The notes under the pieces are model-generated. The model searched no databases, was not told the DNA's origin, and saw nothing but the letters and a program-made list of their open reading frames with translations. From assembly GCA_025201705.1 (NCBI GenBank), contig MU616609.1:19549-83548 (forward strand): a stretch of 64,000 bases of DNA, read 5' to 3'. Made by a program: the position numbers and the translations under genes. Below are positions 44,782 through 57,488 of this stretch, in pieces (the first letter of the stretch is position 1; every line of letters begins with the position of its first letter). This DNA is from Dissophora ornata. Lineage: Eukaryota; Mortierellomycota; Mortierellomycetes; Mortierellales; Mortierellaceae.

Positions 44782-47700
44782 ATGTCAGACGGTAAGTCGC
44801 CTCACTACCCTGTTCTCGAAAGCATCTCAAGCAAAGCCCAGCCTGCTGACGAATTTCATCTGCATCTCAATGTAGACATCGCTGCACAGATCAAGGCGGA
44901 GCAGGAAAGGAGGGCTACGGACAAATCGAGCCAGCGCGAGGATACGCGCGTGTCCTTGACGGGAGTTGGTTATGATCAGGACATCTATGGCAGTGGCAAT
45001 AAGTTTGAGGGCTACTCCACGGAATTGCCCATGGATGACGACGAGGAAGAAGATGAGCTTTCAAAGCGCCTGGCCCAGAACAGCAAGAAGCTCCCCTCCT
45101 ACACAGCATCTAGGGAGGTCTACGCTCATTTGGCCTCTATAGATGATGATACCGATCCCTTTGCAGGAAGAGTTGAGTCGCAGAGGATCATCGATAGAGA
45201 GGATGATTACAACAAACGGCGCCTGAATAGAGTCCTCTCGCCATCCAGACAGGACCCTTTTGCCAAAAATGGCGACGCCGATAGTTCAGAGTCGAGATCC
45301 TACGCCGAGGTGATGAGGGAGGCTGAACTTGAACGAGAGCAACAACGAGTCCTGCGCAAGATTGCCGAAAAGAAGAAAGAGGCACAAAAGGAAACAGGAT
45401 TGGATGCACCGCCTCCGCCCACGCCAACTGGTCGGAAAAGACGCTGGGATGTCGCCACGCCCGTTGTGGCACCAGCAGCCACTTCGTCATGGAATGAGCC
45501 TGATGACCATGTCGCTGCGCCTACAAACCGATGGGAGGAGACACCAAAGGCGGATGTAAAGAAGAGAAATCGCTGGGATGAGACGCCAGTCGCTAGCGCC
45601 TCATCAGCATGGGATGCAACACCAAAAGCTTCCGGGGTTGCAGAGACACCAACCGCAAAGCGTTCTCGATGGGACGAGACGCCAGTCGCGCCCTCGGGTA
45701 TGTTTGGCGCAACTCCAATGGGGGCCGGACAGCTCGGCATGGTCACACCCAACCTCTCTGTACCCATGACACCTGAGGCTATGAACGCGCAACGGTGGGA
45801 GCATGAGATCGACATGCGTAACCGACCTCTCTCAGATGAAGATCTGGACGCCATGTTCCCTCCTACTGGATACAAAATTCTGGATCAACCTACCAGTTAT
45901 CAGCCTATCCGTACACCTGGCCGCAAACTCATGGCAACACCCACGCCATATTCAGGAAATGGCTTCATGATGCAGGACGAGAACTTGAAGCTGAATTATG
46001 GTATTGCACCAGAGGTCGAAATTCCAGGTGGTAGCAACCTCCCATTCTTCAAGCAGGAGGATATGCAACATTTTGGAAAATTACTGGACGAGAAAGACGA
46101 GTCAGCTATGTCGCCCGAGGATATTAAGGAGCGCAAGATCATGAGATTGCTGCTCAAGATCAAGAACGGAACGCCGCCTATGCGAAAGGCAGCTCTCCGG
46201 ACAATCACTGACAAGGCTCGTGATTTTGGCGCAGGGCCATTGTTCAATCAGATCTTGCCCCTGCTCATGTCACCAACGCTGGAGGACCAGGAACGTCATT
46301 TGCTGGTGAAGGTCATTGACAGGATCTTGTACAAGCTGGACGACCTTGTGCGCCCATTTGTCCACAAGATTCTTGTCGTCATAGAGCCGCTGCTAATTGA
46401 CGAGGATTACTACGCCCGTGTCGAAGGCCGAGAGATCATCAGCAATTTGAGTAAAGCTGCGGGACTCGCCACCATGATTTCAACTATGCGTCCTGATATC
46501 GACCACGCAGATGAGTATGTTCGAAACACGACGGCACGTGCATTTTCGGTTGTTGCTTCTGCGCTTGGAATCCCTGCTCTTTTGCCATTCTTGAAGGCTG
46601 CGTGCAACAGTAAGAAGTCGTGGCAGGCGCGTCACACAGGTATCAAGATTGTGCAGCAGATTGCCATCTTGCTCGGATGCGCCATTCTTCCACATCTCAA
46701 GAACTTGGTTGACGCCATCGCCAAGGGTTTGGAGGTAAGGCGCTAGCTTGTACTTTTGACCTTGAAGATCTCTTGATTTATGGCATACTAATGCGTTTTA
46801 TTTTTATTTGTTTAGGACGAGCAACAAAAAGTCAGGACCATCACTTCTCTTGCCATCGCTGCATTGGCCGAGGCTGCCCATCCTTATGGTATCGAATCCT
46901 TTGACTCTGTATTGGCGCCACTCTGGTCCGGCATCCGCAAGCACCGAGGAAAGGGTCTTGCCGCATTCCTCAAAGCCATTGGATACATCATCCCATTGAT
47001 GGACGCCGAATACGCCAACTACTACACCAAAGAAGTCATGCCTATTCTAATTAGGGAGTTCCAGTCCCCGGATGAGGAGATGAAGAAGATTGTCCTCAAG
47101 GTGGTCAAACAATGCGCAGGCACAGATGGCGTTACCCCTCAATACATCAAGGAGGAGATTTTGCCAGAGTTCTTTAAGAACTTTTGGGTACGTCGCATGG
47201 CACTGGATCGCAGGAATTATAAGCAGCTAGTCGAGACGACCGTTGAGCTGGCTCAGAAGGTCGGCGTGACCGAGATCGTCTCGCGGATTGTCGAGGATTT
47301 GAAAGACGAATCGGAGCCTTACCGGAAAATGGTCATGGAGACGATCGAAAAGGTTGTTTCGCAATTGGGCGCAGCCGATGTGGATGGCCGCTTGGAAGAG
47401 GTTCTTATCGACGGTATCCTGTACGCCTTCCAGGAACAGACTGTGGAGGACATTGTCATGCTCAACGGTTTCGGCACAGTCGTTAACGCGCTTGGATACC
47501 GCAGTAAGGCATATCTCCCCCAGATCACATCAACTATTCTTTGGCGTCTGAACAACAAGTCTGCTAAGGTCCGACAACAGGCTGCAGATCTGATTTCACG
47601 AATCGCTGTAGTGATGAAGACTTGTGGCGAAGAGAAGCTGATGGGACATCTCGGTCTCGTCTTGTTTGAGTATCTCGGAGAAGAATACCCAGAGGTTTTG

Positions 47701-48740
47701 GGATCTATCCTGGGCGCGCTGAAGGCTATTGTCAACGTCATTGGTATGAGCAGTATGACACCGCCCATCAAAGACCTGCTTCCCCGCCTGACGCCGATTC
47801 TTAAAAACCGACACGAGAAGGTACAGGAGAACAATATTGATTTGGTCGGTCGTATCGCTGACCGTGGAGCCGAGTTTGTGAGTGCACGAGAGTGGATGCG
47901 TGTGTGCTTTGAGTTGCTGGATATGCTCAAGGCCCACAAGAAGGGTATTCGCCGTGCAGCCGTCAACACTTTTGGATATATCGCCAAGGCCATTGGACCT
48001 CAGGACGTCCTGGCAACGCTGCTTAACAACTTGAAGGTGCAGGAACGTCAGAACCGTGTGTGCACGACCGTCGCAATTGCCATTGTAGCCGAGACGTGCG
48101 CACCTTTCACAGTCCTACCAGCACTGATGAACGAATACCGCGTGCCAGAGCTGAATGTTCAGAACGGTGTCTTGAAGTCATTGGCATGGGTATTTGAATA
48201 CATTGGAGAGATGGGCAAGGATTACATCTACGCAGTGACGCCCTTGCTCGAAGATGCACTGATGGATCGCGATCTCGTCCATCGTCAAACTGCTTGTACT
48301 ACTGTCAAACGTAAGTGACTTGATTGATGAATGAATGTTGTTCGATTACCTATGTAAGAAACAAAGTCTAACGATCACCGTCCTCCACGTTGTTCAACTA
48401 TTTAGACATGTCGCTAGGTGTGGTCGGTCTAGGTTGCGAGGACGCCTTGCTGCACTTGCTCAATTATGTATGGCCCAATATTTTTGAGACGTCGCCCCAT
48501 GTTATCAATGCGGTGATGGATGCGATCGAGGGGCTGACAGTGGCACTGGGATCAGGCACCGTCCTGCAGTATGTAGCACAGGGTTTGTTCCATCCAGCAC
48601 GTAAAGTGCGCGAGATCTACTGGAAGATCTACAACAACATGTACATTCTGGCGCAGGATGGTGTTATTCCGTTTTACCCATCGATCGAGAACGACGACAA
48701 GAATACGTATGAGCGAACAGAGCTGTTCTATGTCGTGTAG
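44782..48740 (+). CDS. SF3B1: Splicing factor 3B subunit 1 (SF3b155/Hsh155)
   Basis: Core HEAT-repeat protein of the U2 snRNP that grips the branch-site duplex. Exons: 44782-44791, 44876-46734, 46816-48310, 48406-48740; 1232 residues (human 1304). The N-terminus is acidic and charged, followed by repeated RWDETP/RWEETP motifs, the U2AF/UHM-binding W motifs. [18 protein letters not shown] precedes the long HEAT array. The array ends [16 protein letters not shown] and a short tail. The segments [23 protein letters not shown] and EQQKVRTI correspond to human hotspot regions around R625, K666 and K700 and are unchanged in kind. Exon 1 is ten bases (MSD plus G). The first intron is 84 bp and open in frame. 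Confidence 0.95.
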
Positions 48741-49390
48741 TCCTGTCGATTTTCTGCAGAGTTGTGGTTTGATAATAAACTTTTGGTCGTATACAACAAG
48801 CTGCACCCAATTGGTTGCTCGAAAAGGTGTATGGATGGAATGGAATTGCCTGGAATGGATCACAGCCCAACTTGGCAGGACTGTGTTGCGATGAAGTGCC
48901 ATCCCAGTTGACACATTGTGTGTTGTTGTTGTTGTTGTTGGCACAGGATCAAGAACGTACACAGCCTCCCTTGCCAGATCGAAGGCATGCACTGCACCCC
49001 AAGGTCAAGGGCGTATCGACACACAAAAACATCGCCGTCAGACGTGCTCAATCCGGGAAGTAGCGAAAAGAAACAGCTCAAGATACATTCCCGTTGGCTG
49101 CTAGTCGGCGCGTCACCGACTTATTATTAACATTTGCACACCGACGGAACTCATCAGCACCGTCGGCTCCCTTCCTCTCTTCATCCCAATCGTTCCATCT
49201 TTCTTCCAATGCTCATTCAAACATCATAATCTCTCATAAAGTCACGGCTTTCTTTTCAGTCCTTCAGTCACTCTATACACTTTCATTCACCATTCCTGTT
49301 TAGTTGCCTGCCGTTTAGTCCGCTCTTTGACCTTTTAACATCGCCAACACAACCCTGCCCCTCCAGCTTCCCATTCAGCCAATTCAACAG
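48741..49390. other. Intergenic region, SF3B1 to LAM-like gene
   Basis: No gene seen. There is a short (TTG)n run near 48918-48940 and a C/T-rich leader at 49150-49390 before the next start. Confidence 0.5.
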
Positions 49391-52300
49391 ATGCCGACTC
49401 TACCCCAAAACCCGCCTTCGGCGTCGACAACAACGGAGGGCATCGCAGCCATGGTACCAATAGCCAATATAACCCTTGAGGACGCTTTGCTTGACAATCC
49501 CAACTTCCGCACCAACATTAAGTTGTTTGAGGGACAGGTCTTTTTCATCGAAAGCTGGCTCATCGCACTGGTAATTCATGGAACGAGTGGATGTCTCTGT
49601 GCTTTGCTGTTTCGTCCCAACGCCTACTACGCAGGGGTGCAGTGCTCAACAACTCGTTTTTATTTAAAAAACCCTCTCTCTCTCCTCCCCCTCCTTGGTA
49701 GCAACGGTCTATGCAACAGTTTACCGACGAATGGAAACGTAGGTCCAGTTCACCTTGACGGCAACTGAAGATAGAAAGGAGATCACTAATTACATGAATT
49801 GAGTGATTTTGACCCAGGAATGAACCCTGCAAACGTTGTGTAAATCATTTTTAGGTCTGAATGAAGTCACTTCCCTTGTCAATAAGCGGGCCGAGGTTCC
49901 GCTTCTGTCGCAGGGCATGTTGAGTAAGTCTACTGCTTCACTTTGGTCTATGTGCACAGTTCATTGAGGGGGATAGCGACCGCCATCAACAAATAGGGCG
50001 TGGGCGAGAATTGTGGGGGGAAGAAGACTGAGACATGAAGGCAGATCACAGTATGGGGACCTGAACGTGAACGACACCCATGATCCGCCAAATCATTGTT
50101 TTCTTTTCTCCGAGCAAGCAATTTTCCTTCCCCACACTGTCATTTGATCCAGCTTCGACAGGGATAGCAAAAGAAAAGAGAATGACAGTGCATGCCGACG
50201 TTCATCTCGTGCCCTCGTTTTGCAGCCCCCCCTCCCTTTACTATCCTCAACACCCTCCCCCCGATTTGTGGGTGATCAAGTATTATCCATACGTAAAAAA
50301 GAGCATCCTATTGAACCGGGAACATCCAAATTTCATATTTAGGTTCGCATTATACGATTCCGGCGATGAAGCTCACCAGTAGTGCATTTCACACGACGTT
50401 GGCCCTCAAGAGTAAATATACATCCGAAATTAACGACAAGGTTCTGAAGCCGCTGGAAGACTTTCTCAAGACGGACCTCAAGGAGTTTAAGGAATCCAAG
50501 AAGATGTTCGACAAAGCTCTAGAAAAGTATGAGAGCACCCTTGCCAAATACAACGGCCAGAGCCGGCAAAAGGAACCCAGTGCCATCAGAGAGGAGGCAT
50601 TCCAGCTCTATGACACACGCAAGGCCTATATCCAGGCTGCAATGGCCTGCTCAATGCTTTGTATCAAGTTTCAGGATGCGCTTGATCAGATGATACTCGG
50701 TGTGGTGAGTTCTCTTTGCTTGTCGTTTTCATAACATGACACTAGAACATTAGAACATTGGCCAATCTTTTCATCCTCTCACCACTGTGCTGTTCTTGAT
50801 CCTGATTTTAATCTCTTATATCAGTTCCTGGACCTGATCGCCACCCAGCATGACTACTTTTCAGGCAATGCGGATCATTTTGGGGGTATGGCCTTGCAGG
50901 TCTTGCAGCTCAAGACCTACATGAAATGTCACAAGGACGCCAGCGCAATCACTCTACAAGAACTCGAACAAAACAAGGACAAATATACAGCAGATGCAGT
51001 TGAATACTGGAAGCCGAGTCGATCCCTGAAGTCTTACTCGAATAATATCCAGCTGCCGATGCCAAAGTCCACAATCGGGCATGCCGCGCTAGGACCGGCC
51101 TTTGCTACCCAGATAGCAGGGCAGGTTCCTATTAATGCGTTCATGACACGGCCTGCAACAATATCTCAGTTTTCGACTGCAGGCATTAATCGATTGCCAA
51201 TCCCGATACAACACCTTCAGCCCCACCCCACGATGCCTAACATCAGCACATCGGTAGTAACATCAGGAATACATAAGCCAAACAGTCTTCAGTCGTCGCC
51301 TCTGGAGGGCAACGCCTCCACTCCTGGAAGATCTAACAACTCCTCGCCACTGATATTACCGAATTCTATGAGCCAACTGCCCCTGCCAAACCCCACTAGC
51401 CCTCAAATGACTGAATGTGATATTGTTCCAACGACAAAACAAGGATACCTTAACATACGGATCCCGCAGCCCAAAAATCGCGCTCCCGTATGGCAGCGCA
51501 AGTACTTCTTTATCCAGGAGGCCGAATTCGGCTTTGAGAGTGTAGTCTCCAACCCGACTGTTGGTGCACAGGTAGTGCAGAGTGAACGAATTGCGGTCCT
51601 CCTCTGCGAAGTACGGTATGGATCGTCATCTAATTCGTTGCCTATGAGCGGGGGTGGGAACCCTGCCTCTGGAAGCCAAGGGTTGGCCATGGTCCAAATG
51701 GAGCGCCGGTTCTGCTTTGAAGTCGTTTGCTCAACTCAGTAAGTCAATTCGCCCTTCGTTACAGTCTTGCGATATCGTAATTACACCGTATGGGAGCTGA
51801 ACTTTTGTACCTGTCCTACGATTAGGTCATACTTACTGCAAGCCGAGACCGAGGACGATCTGATGAGTTGGGTCAACACGTTCGAGGCAGCCAAGCGGGA
51901 TATGCTCATGCAGCAAACCTTCCCTCGACACCCAGAGTCAGATGAACCTTATTCGCCTATTCCGGACTCTGCCAACCCATCGTTCTCGTTTTCAGGGGAG
52001 GACTTGCTGGCAGCCGAGACTGCTCGTTTGAAGTTGAATGAGGAGACAGAGGAGTCAAAGTCAGCAGGAGCCTTGGGACTAGGATGGGCAGCGAATGTCC
52101 CAGGCGTCAGTTTACTTCTAGGATCCTATGCAGGAATCAATAACCCCACCAACAAACCTGGACCTGCAACGGATCCGTCGGTCCCTGCTTCTAACGTTGC
52201 GGGTGAAAATTATGGACAATCCAACCCGGTGGATCAACCAGATAATAATACAGGCACAGCACCTCCAACGCCCGAATCTAGGACTGGGCTTGGTATTGAC

Positions 52301-55300
52301 ATTGGCCCAGTCAGTTTACCAAGGCCTTCCAGCATTGACACAGAAGCCGCAGTTCATCCCCGCTCTAGGTCTGTCGGTGAAGTTTCTGCTGGCTCTGAAC
52401 AACGCTCTAGTCACAGCCAACAACTGTCAGAGATAGAGAAGCTGATGACGAGCTCGCTTCATTTGGTTCCAAAGGCGACACATCTCGCAGTCTCAGAGTA
52501 TGCCAAAATCTACTCTTTATATGATTTCCATATCGATAACCGATCTATCTGTTAACGTGCTGATTTTTAAAATGCTAGAATTCCACATTATCCAATGGAG
52601 CTTATTGTACGCAACAGAGAATTGCATTTGCGCTTTCACGGAACCAAGGTCCACTCCAAAGAATACGTGCTTCATTCATGGACAAGCGGATATCTTGATG
52701 ACTCGCGCCCCGAAAATCCAATCATTGTCTATGGTCGAATCTTTTTGACGCAGTCTGGAATGTACTTTTATGCTCGTGACCTGAGCGTGGAAACGAAGAG
52801 GATGTTTCGGTTCTCATCGATTCGCGGTATAGAATGCGAGCAAAAGGATATCTCGACAGAGTGGAGGATCGAAACCATGGACGGTAGCCAGCATATTTTT
52901 TCGCAGTTCACGCTGACAGACACTGAGTATCGGGTTCTGCATTTAATTTGGACGAACGTCCACCAGACAAGGACGAAGGACCGACTGCCGGTCAAGGAGC
53001 TATTTAGACGGACAGTGCTAATCACCAATAGACCCAAGGGTAGCGCAGGATCTGGATCATTGGCAGAGACAGAGTCGAACCATTTGACGACGCGCGATGG
53101 GACGATGACGCATGCTCCGGGATACGACGAGGATTATGGTTCAAAAAATGCTGATGGCCTTCGTTCTGAAACTGCGTCTGTCAGAGCGGACGACGACGAC
53201 TGGAACGAACTTGAAGAAGGTAATTTGCAGCAGGAATTATGACTCCCGCCAAAAGGGTGTTATTTGCATGTGTATTGACCTTCTTCGGCCTTTTGGGCTT
53301 TTCGCAAACAAATAGATTTCCCAGCAGATATGGAAGCACCGTCTGGTCCAGTCTCATGTAACTGCCCTGGTCATCTGGAGAAGCTAGATTTGGAACGAAC
53401 GTTCGATATCTCGGCAAAGACAATGAACCAATTGCTATTTGGCGACAACAGCCCATTGTGGAAAGAGTTCCATGAGCGCCGAAATAACAAAGGTACTGTT
53501 CAATGCGGCCAAGTCTAGTTGCAAAGTCTATCTTTCCGCCGTGTGTGTTGGTTCTGTGGTATCTAACATTATTCTCTTATGCACATGGCGGGTAGTGCAA
53601 AGCGAAGGCGAGTGGGAAAAGACTGGTGACCACAAAACTAGGATTGTAAAGTTCCTGATGGTCGTCAATAACCCACTTGTAAAGCTCAATCAGACTGATT
53701 GTATCGAAAACCAGACTTGCGAGGTCGAGGAGGAACACGTCCGGTACTCGTACACGACTAAATCAAGCGTCTTGGCAATGCCATACAGCGATGCGTTTAC
53801 ACCTATCCTTCGATACTGTATCACATATGTCAGCAAGAACCAGTGCAAGTTGACATGCTCCAGCGGTATTGAATGGCACAAGAATCCGATGGTCAAGGCC
53901 ATGATCAAGGGAGCGGTCTTCAAAGGCACCGCTGAAACTGTGAAAGATATTACGGAGATCATTCAACTTCATCTGGAACGCTACAAGAACCAGAAGAGGC
54001 GCGCAGATACCCTGCGATCAGGTGCCTCTGCTTCTGGCGTTACTTCTGCGGGTGAGGCCGGTGCAAGCAATCATGCTCGAAAGGACTCGGCCAAGATAAT
54101 GATTTCTTTGCATGGTCCAGATGACGACGGACACAGCATCCTTTTGGATCCACGGGATGATCACAGCAATGGAGAATTCGCGGCGGACACGTCCAAGGAC
54201 AGCCGCGTGCCTGGTGCCAGGCGACATACCGTGAGTACAGCTGCAGGTTCAGGAGGATTGATGTATTCGGGTCCTCGAGTACAGGGCTATTGGCCGACAG
54301 GGGCTCCGCCGACGTTTAAACCGATTGGGTCAAAGGCCAGCCGTACAAAACTTTTGGGACGTCCTAGTCGAAGTGCTTCAGTCAGTCAAGACATTTCTCC
54401 GGAATCCCAAGTGGGCAAGGTCGAGTCGACTGGCCCAGTCCAGGATGGCGTTAGATGGCTCAAGGAGAATCTATTGAACCTTGTTCATTCCGAGGACGAG
54501 AAGGAGCGGCGCTCGATGTCGACCAAGCTCCTGTGTCTGGTTCTGTTGGTTTCCTCCCTCATCAACATCTGGGCGGCTTACAACAGTCAGCGGATGCTTA
54601 ATTCGGCATGGAGGTTGAAAGACCGTAGATCGTCATTGAACAGTGGTAATCGAGGAAGCGGGGTAATCTTTAGGGGTTATCCTGAGCCGCTGTATCGCGT
54701 CTTCGATGGAGGCTCCTCGCACTCTCAGCACAATCAAGGCGACCTTAGAAACGTGCGCGTTGCGGCAAGAGCTGTGTTTTTGCGGGATCTGGAGGAACAG
54801 ATGCGAAGCGGAGAATTGGAGGGGTTCAGCGATGATGGCAAAACAGTTGACCAAAAGTGCTTCGAGATCTTTTTGGAAGTTCGGGATACATTCCGGGCAT
54901 GGCCTCAGTCGCCGTTGGAGTGGTATCCAGATCAGAACAACGATCGCCGACCTGATTCCTATAGCGGCACTCTTGCTTCGACGTCAACGTCACTGGCACC
55001 TGGACAACCGACTTCCTCTCCAGACTCGAGGTTTTATGATAAACCCACCGGTACGATGACAAAATACCCTTGGCTATTGCCGCATCATCGCAGGTGGGCG
55101 ACCAAAATCATTTTCCAAAGGGATCGTGTCGGGATTTTAAGACACGATTTGTTGGCGACGTTCGAGGTGCTGAAGGAGTTGGAGCGAAGGTTGTTGGAAA
55201 CAGAGTACATCAATTGGATTATGGATGAGCGCAGTCGATGCCGTCTTTGGGAACACAGGAAGATGGTTTCCACCCAGCTGAAGAAGCAGAAGTTGATAAT

Positions 55301-55649
55301 GACCAATAAGCAGCTAACTGATGACCACGACAATCAACATGAGAATTTGTCGCCAACGGCCTCGACTTTGGATGCTGAGAGGGAAACCCCTGTGCTAAAT
55401 GGAGAATTTCTGAGGCAGTTGGAAATAGAGCGGGATCTGCATACCGAGAAGGCGAAACAACAAATCACCGAGGACAAGCCGGGCCACGAGAAGATTAAGA
55501 AGATAGACACGGACGATGATCAGGATGAAAGTGATGACGATGAAGGTGAGGAAGTGAAGAAGCGACTGTTCAAAACCAAGGTGGCAAAGGAGTTCTGTGA
55601 AGGACTAGAGCATCAGATCGAACTGTTCCTTCTGGAAAGCACGAAGTAA
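49391..55649 (+). CDS. SIP3: BAR-PH-GRAM-VASt membrane-anchored sterol-transfer protein (LAM/Sip3 type)
   Basis: Predicted sterol carrier at ER-plasma membrane contacts (Lam1/Ysp1 and Lam3/Sip3 group). Nine exons: 49391-49570, 49702-49738, 49855-49923, 50343-50704, 50825-51738, 51826-52497, 52579-53219, 53316-53492, 53596-55649; 1701 residues. The N-terminal ~300 residues form a BAR-like helical domain (NEVTSLVNKRAEVPLL, IPAMKLTSSAF). A PH domain lies at about 420-550 (KQGYLNIRIPQ ... SWVNTFEAAKRDML). GRAM is at about 760-870 (GRIFLTQSGMYFYARD). VASt is at 970-1180 (CNCPGHLEKLDLERTFDISA). The single TM near 1330 is LLCLVLLVSSLINIWAAY, followed by a long cytosolic tail ending in an acidic patch. 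Exons 2 and 3 are short and placed by phase, so they are the least certain. Confidence 0.88.
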
Positions 55650-57488
55650 CTTGTAATTGTACCATATGTATAAAGCCTCAATTTCAAATATACATTCCTG
55701 GGAAGGAAAGCGCGTTGTCCTAGGTTCAATCTATTACAAAAATGGTTCTGTTGTCTTTAAAGATTCTCGTACCATCGGTACCCTTATCAGACTTCCCTGC
55801 CTCCATAAGTGCCATAAAAGGAGGAAAGAGTGCCGATTCGGAGGAGTAATTATTGGGCTGCTTGGGCTGGACGATGCAAGTCAGGATCTTGCATAACCTT
55901 ACCCCGGTCGATAGGCGAAGCATAGCGGTGTGGATTTAAAAATGCTTTGTTCGCAGGTCGCCAGGTGACGAAATGTAATGTGTAAAAAAAAAAGACACGT
56001 CCAACTTTTGGTTTTTCGCGGTCCGAACTACTTGTGTAGTCGAAGACTCCTGTAAAAGACGTACCGTTGCGCATACATAAATGCCAGCATGACACATACC
56101 ATGCATAAGTTTCCAAAGTGGGTACGCATAATCTGGGTAGGCTGCTGTTCAGTGCTCGAAGGACTCCTGACATGCATGTAGCGTGCGGCTGGTGCTTTTG
56201 TTTTCTTTCGTTTGGCAGTTGCGAGCCCCCCTATCCCCAATGCGACGCATATGTTGATGATCGCTAATACTCTCAGTCGTTCAACGATGACACTCCTAGA
56301 TTTCCAGGCATCATTGACCATATATTTTCATTATAAACATTCGGGCACCGTCTGTCCGTCTATTTCTCTTATCTGCATTCATTCTTTTCCGACCCCTTTC
56401 GCCAGTTAACCGTTCGCCGAACAGCGCAAAGCCCATTACTACCCCAATAATTTCGCCAATGTTAAGTTCAGGAGGACGCTCCTGTGATGCTTTTGGGAGG
56501 TTTTCTTTGTCTATGCTCTCAGGTAATTCTTTTCTCGGGGAACAGAGTGCCATAGTTGGTATATCTGGCGTCCGATACCTCTCATTGTGCTTTACAGGCA
56601 GCAAAGCTAATTGTGGGGTAGTGGATGAAAGAAAAAAAGGAGGCATATGCGGGTGAGTTCCAGCATTCCTTACTTTTTAGTAACCCCTTCGTGCCCAGCG
56701 GCCTTTCTTCAAAGGCCTTACTTGGTCCCCTCACGTTCTTTCCTACCGCTCTCTCTGTCTCCCTTTGTCTACCCCCTCGCTTTCCGTTTGGTTTTTTTCA
56801 CTCGTAGGCAGAGATGCAAGAAACCACTTGTCTGGTCTCATCAAATCTCTCTGCAATAAAAAACCTTCTTGACTCCCTTTGTTTTATATGTGCCTGACCC
56901 CTCCTTGCCGCTCATCTCTCATTGTCGGCCTGTGTGTGTGTGCATCTTTGTCTCTGTGCCCAAGCTGTCCCTCCTAGACTCCGTAAATGATATCGCCTTT
57001 GACTGTACAGTGCTGCATGTATTCGGCTATCGGCTTATTTATTTTTTGTCGTAACTCCCTCTTCTTGACATGCACATGTGCATTAGTCCTTCCTTCTCTC
57101 AGTCGCTCTTTCTCTTGCTTTGTATTTCTCTTCTCTCTTTCTTTCTCCCTTTCTCTTTCTGCTTCTATTTCGTTCGCTCCTCCGCTTATTCTTTCCTTCC
57201 GTCTTTCTCTCCCCCATTTCTCTCTCTCTCTACTCTTTCTAATTCGCACGCTCCTCTTTCCTTCATAGGTAGCCCATAACTCACGTCGCACGCGTCCACC
57301 GTTCATTTCTAACTCCAGACGTTAACCTCCACACTTCGAAATCTCGCTTCAAGATATTTTTCAGTTTCCCATAGCTTCACCCGTGATTTACTCTCTAACG
57401 CCCTCGATCACCACTATTACCACAGCGAAGCTACCCAACCGCAACCCTGGGTCAATTCGCGGTTCCTACGACTGCCTCCCGAGCTGCA
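55650..57488. other. Intergenic region with long pyrimidine-rich tract
   Basis: No confident gene. Minus-strand open frames at 56.0-56.6 kb are listed separately. About 57080-57250 is an almost pure C/T tract on the coding strand just upstream of the seven-TM gene, probably its core promoter or leader. Confidence 0.5.
56028..56321 (-). CDS. Possible small membrane protein, unrecognised
   Basis: The minus-strand open frame has an ATG at 56321 (MVNDAWKSRSVIVERLR), a hydrophobic helix VLAIINICVALGIGGLATA, then a basic segment and a second hydrophobic stretch near CMVCVMLAFMY. A GTATGT donor within the second helix could splice to an exon at about 56045. Just upstream, another open frame (56646-56311) ends by overlapping this start codon. 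I recognise neither. Either or both could be chance. Confidence 0.2.
   Translation of the reverse strand: MVNDAWKSRSVIVERLRVLAIINICVALGIGGLATAKRKKTKAPAARYMHVRSPSSTEQQPTQIMRTHFGNLCMVCVMLAFMYAQRYVFYRSLRLHK

Noticed and set aside
56311..56646. Minus-strand frame starting MPPFFLSST
   Set aside because: No family resemblance, and splicing to the neighbouring frame at 56321 fails because of an in-frame TGA.
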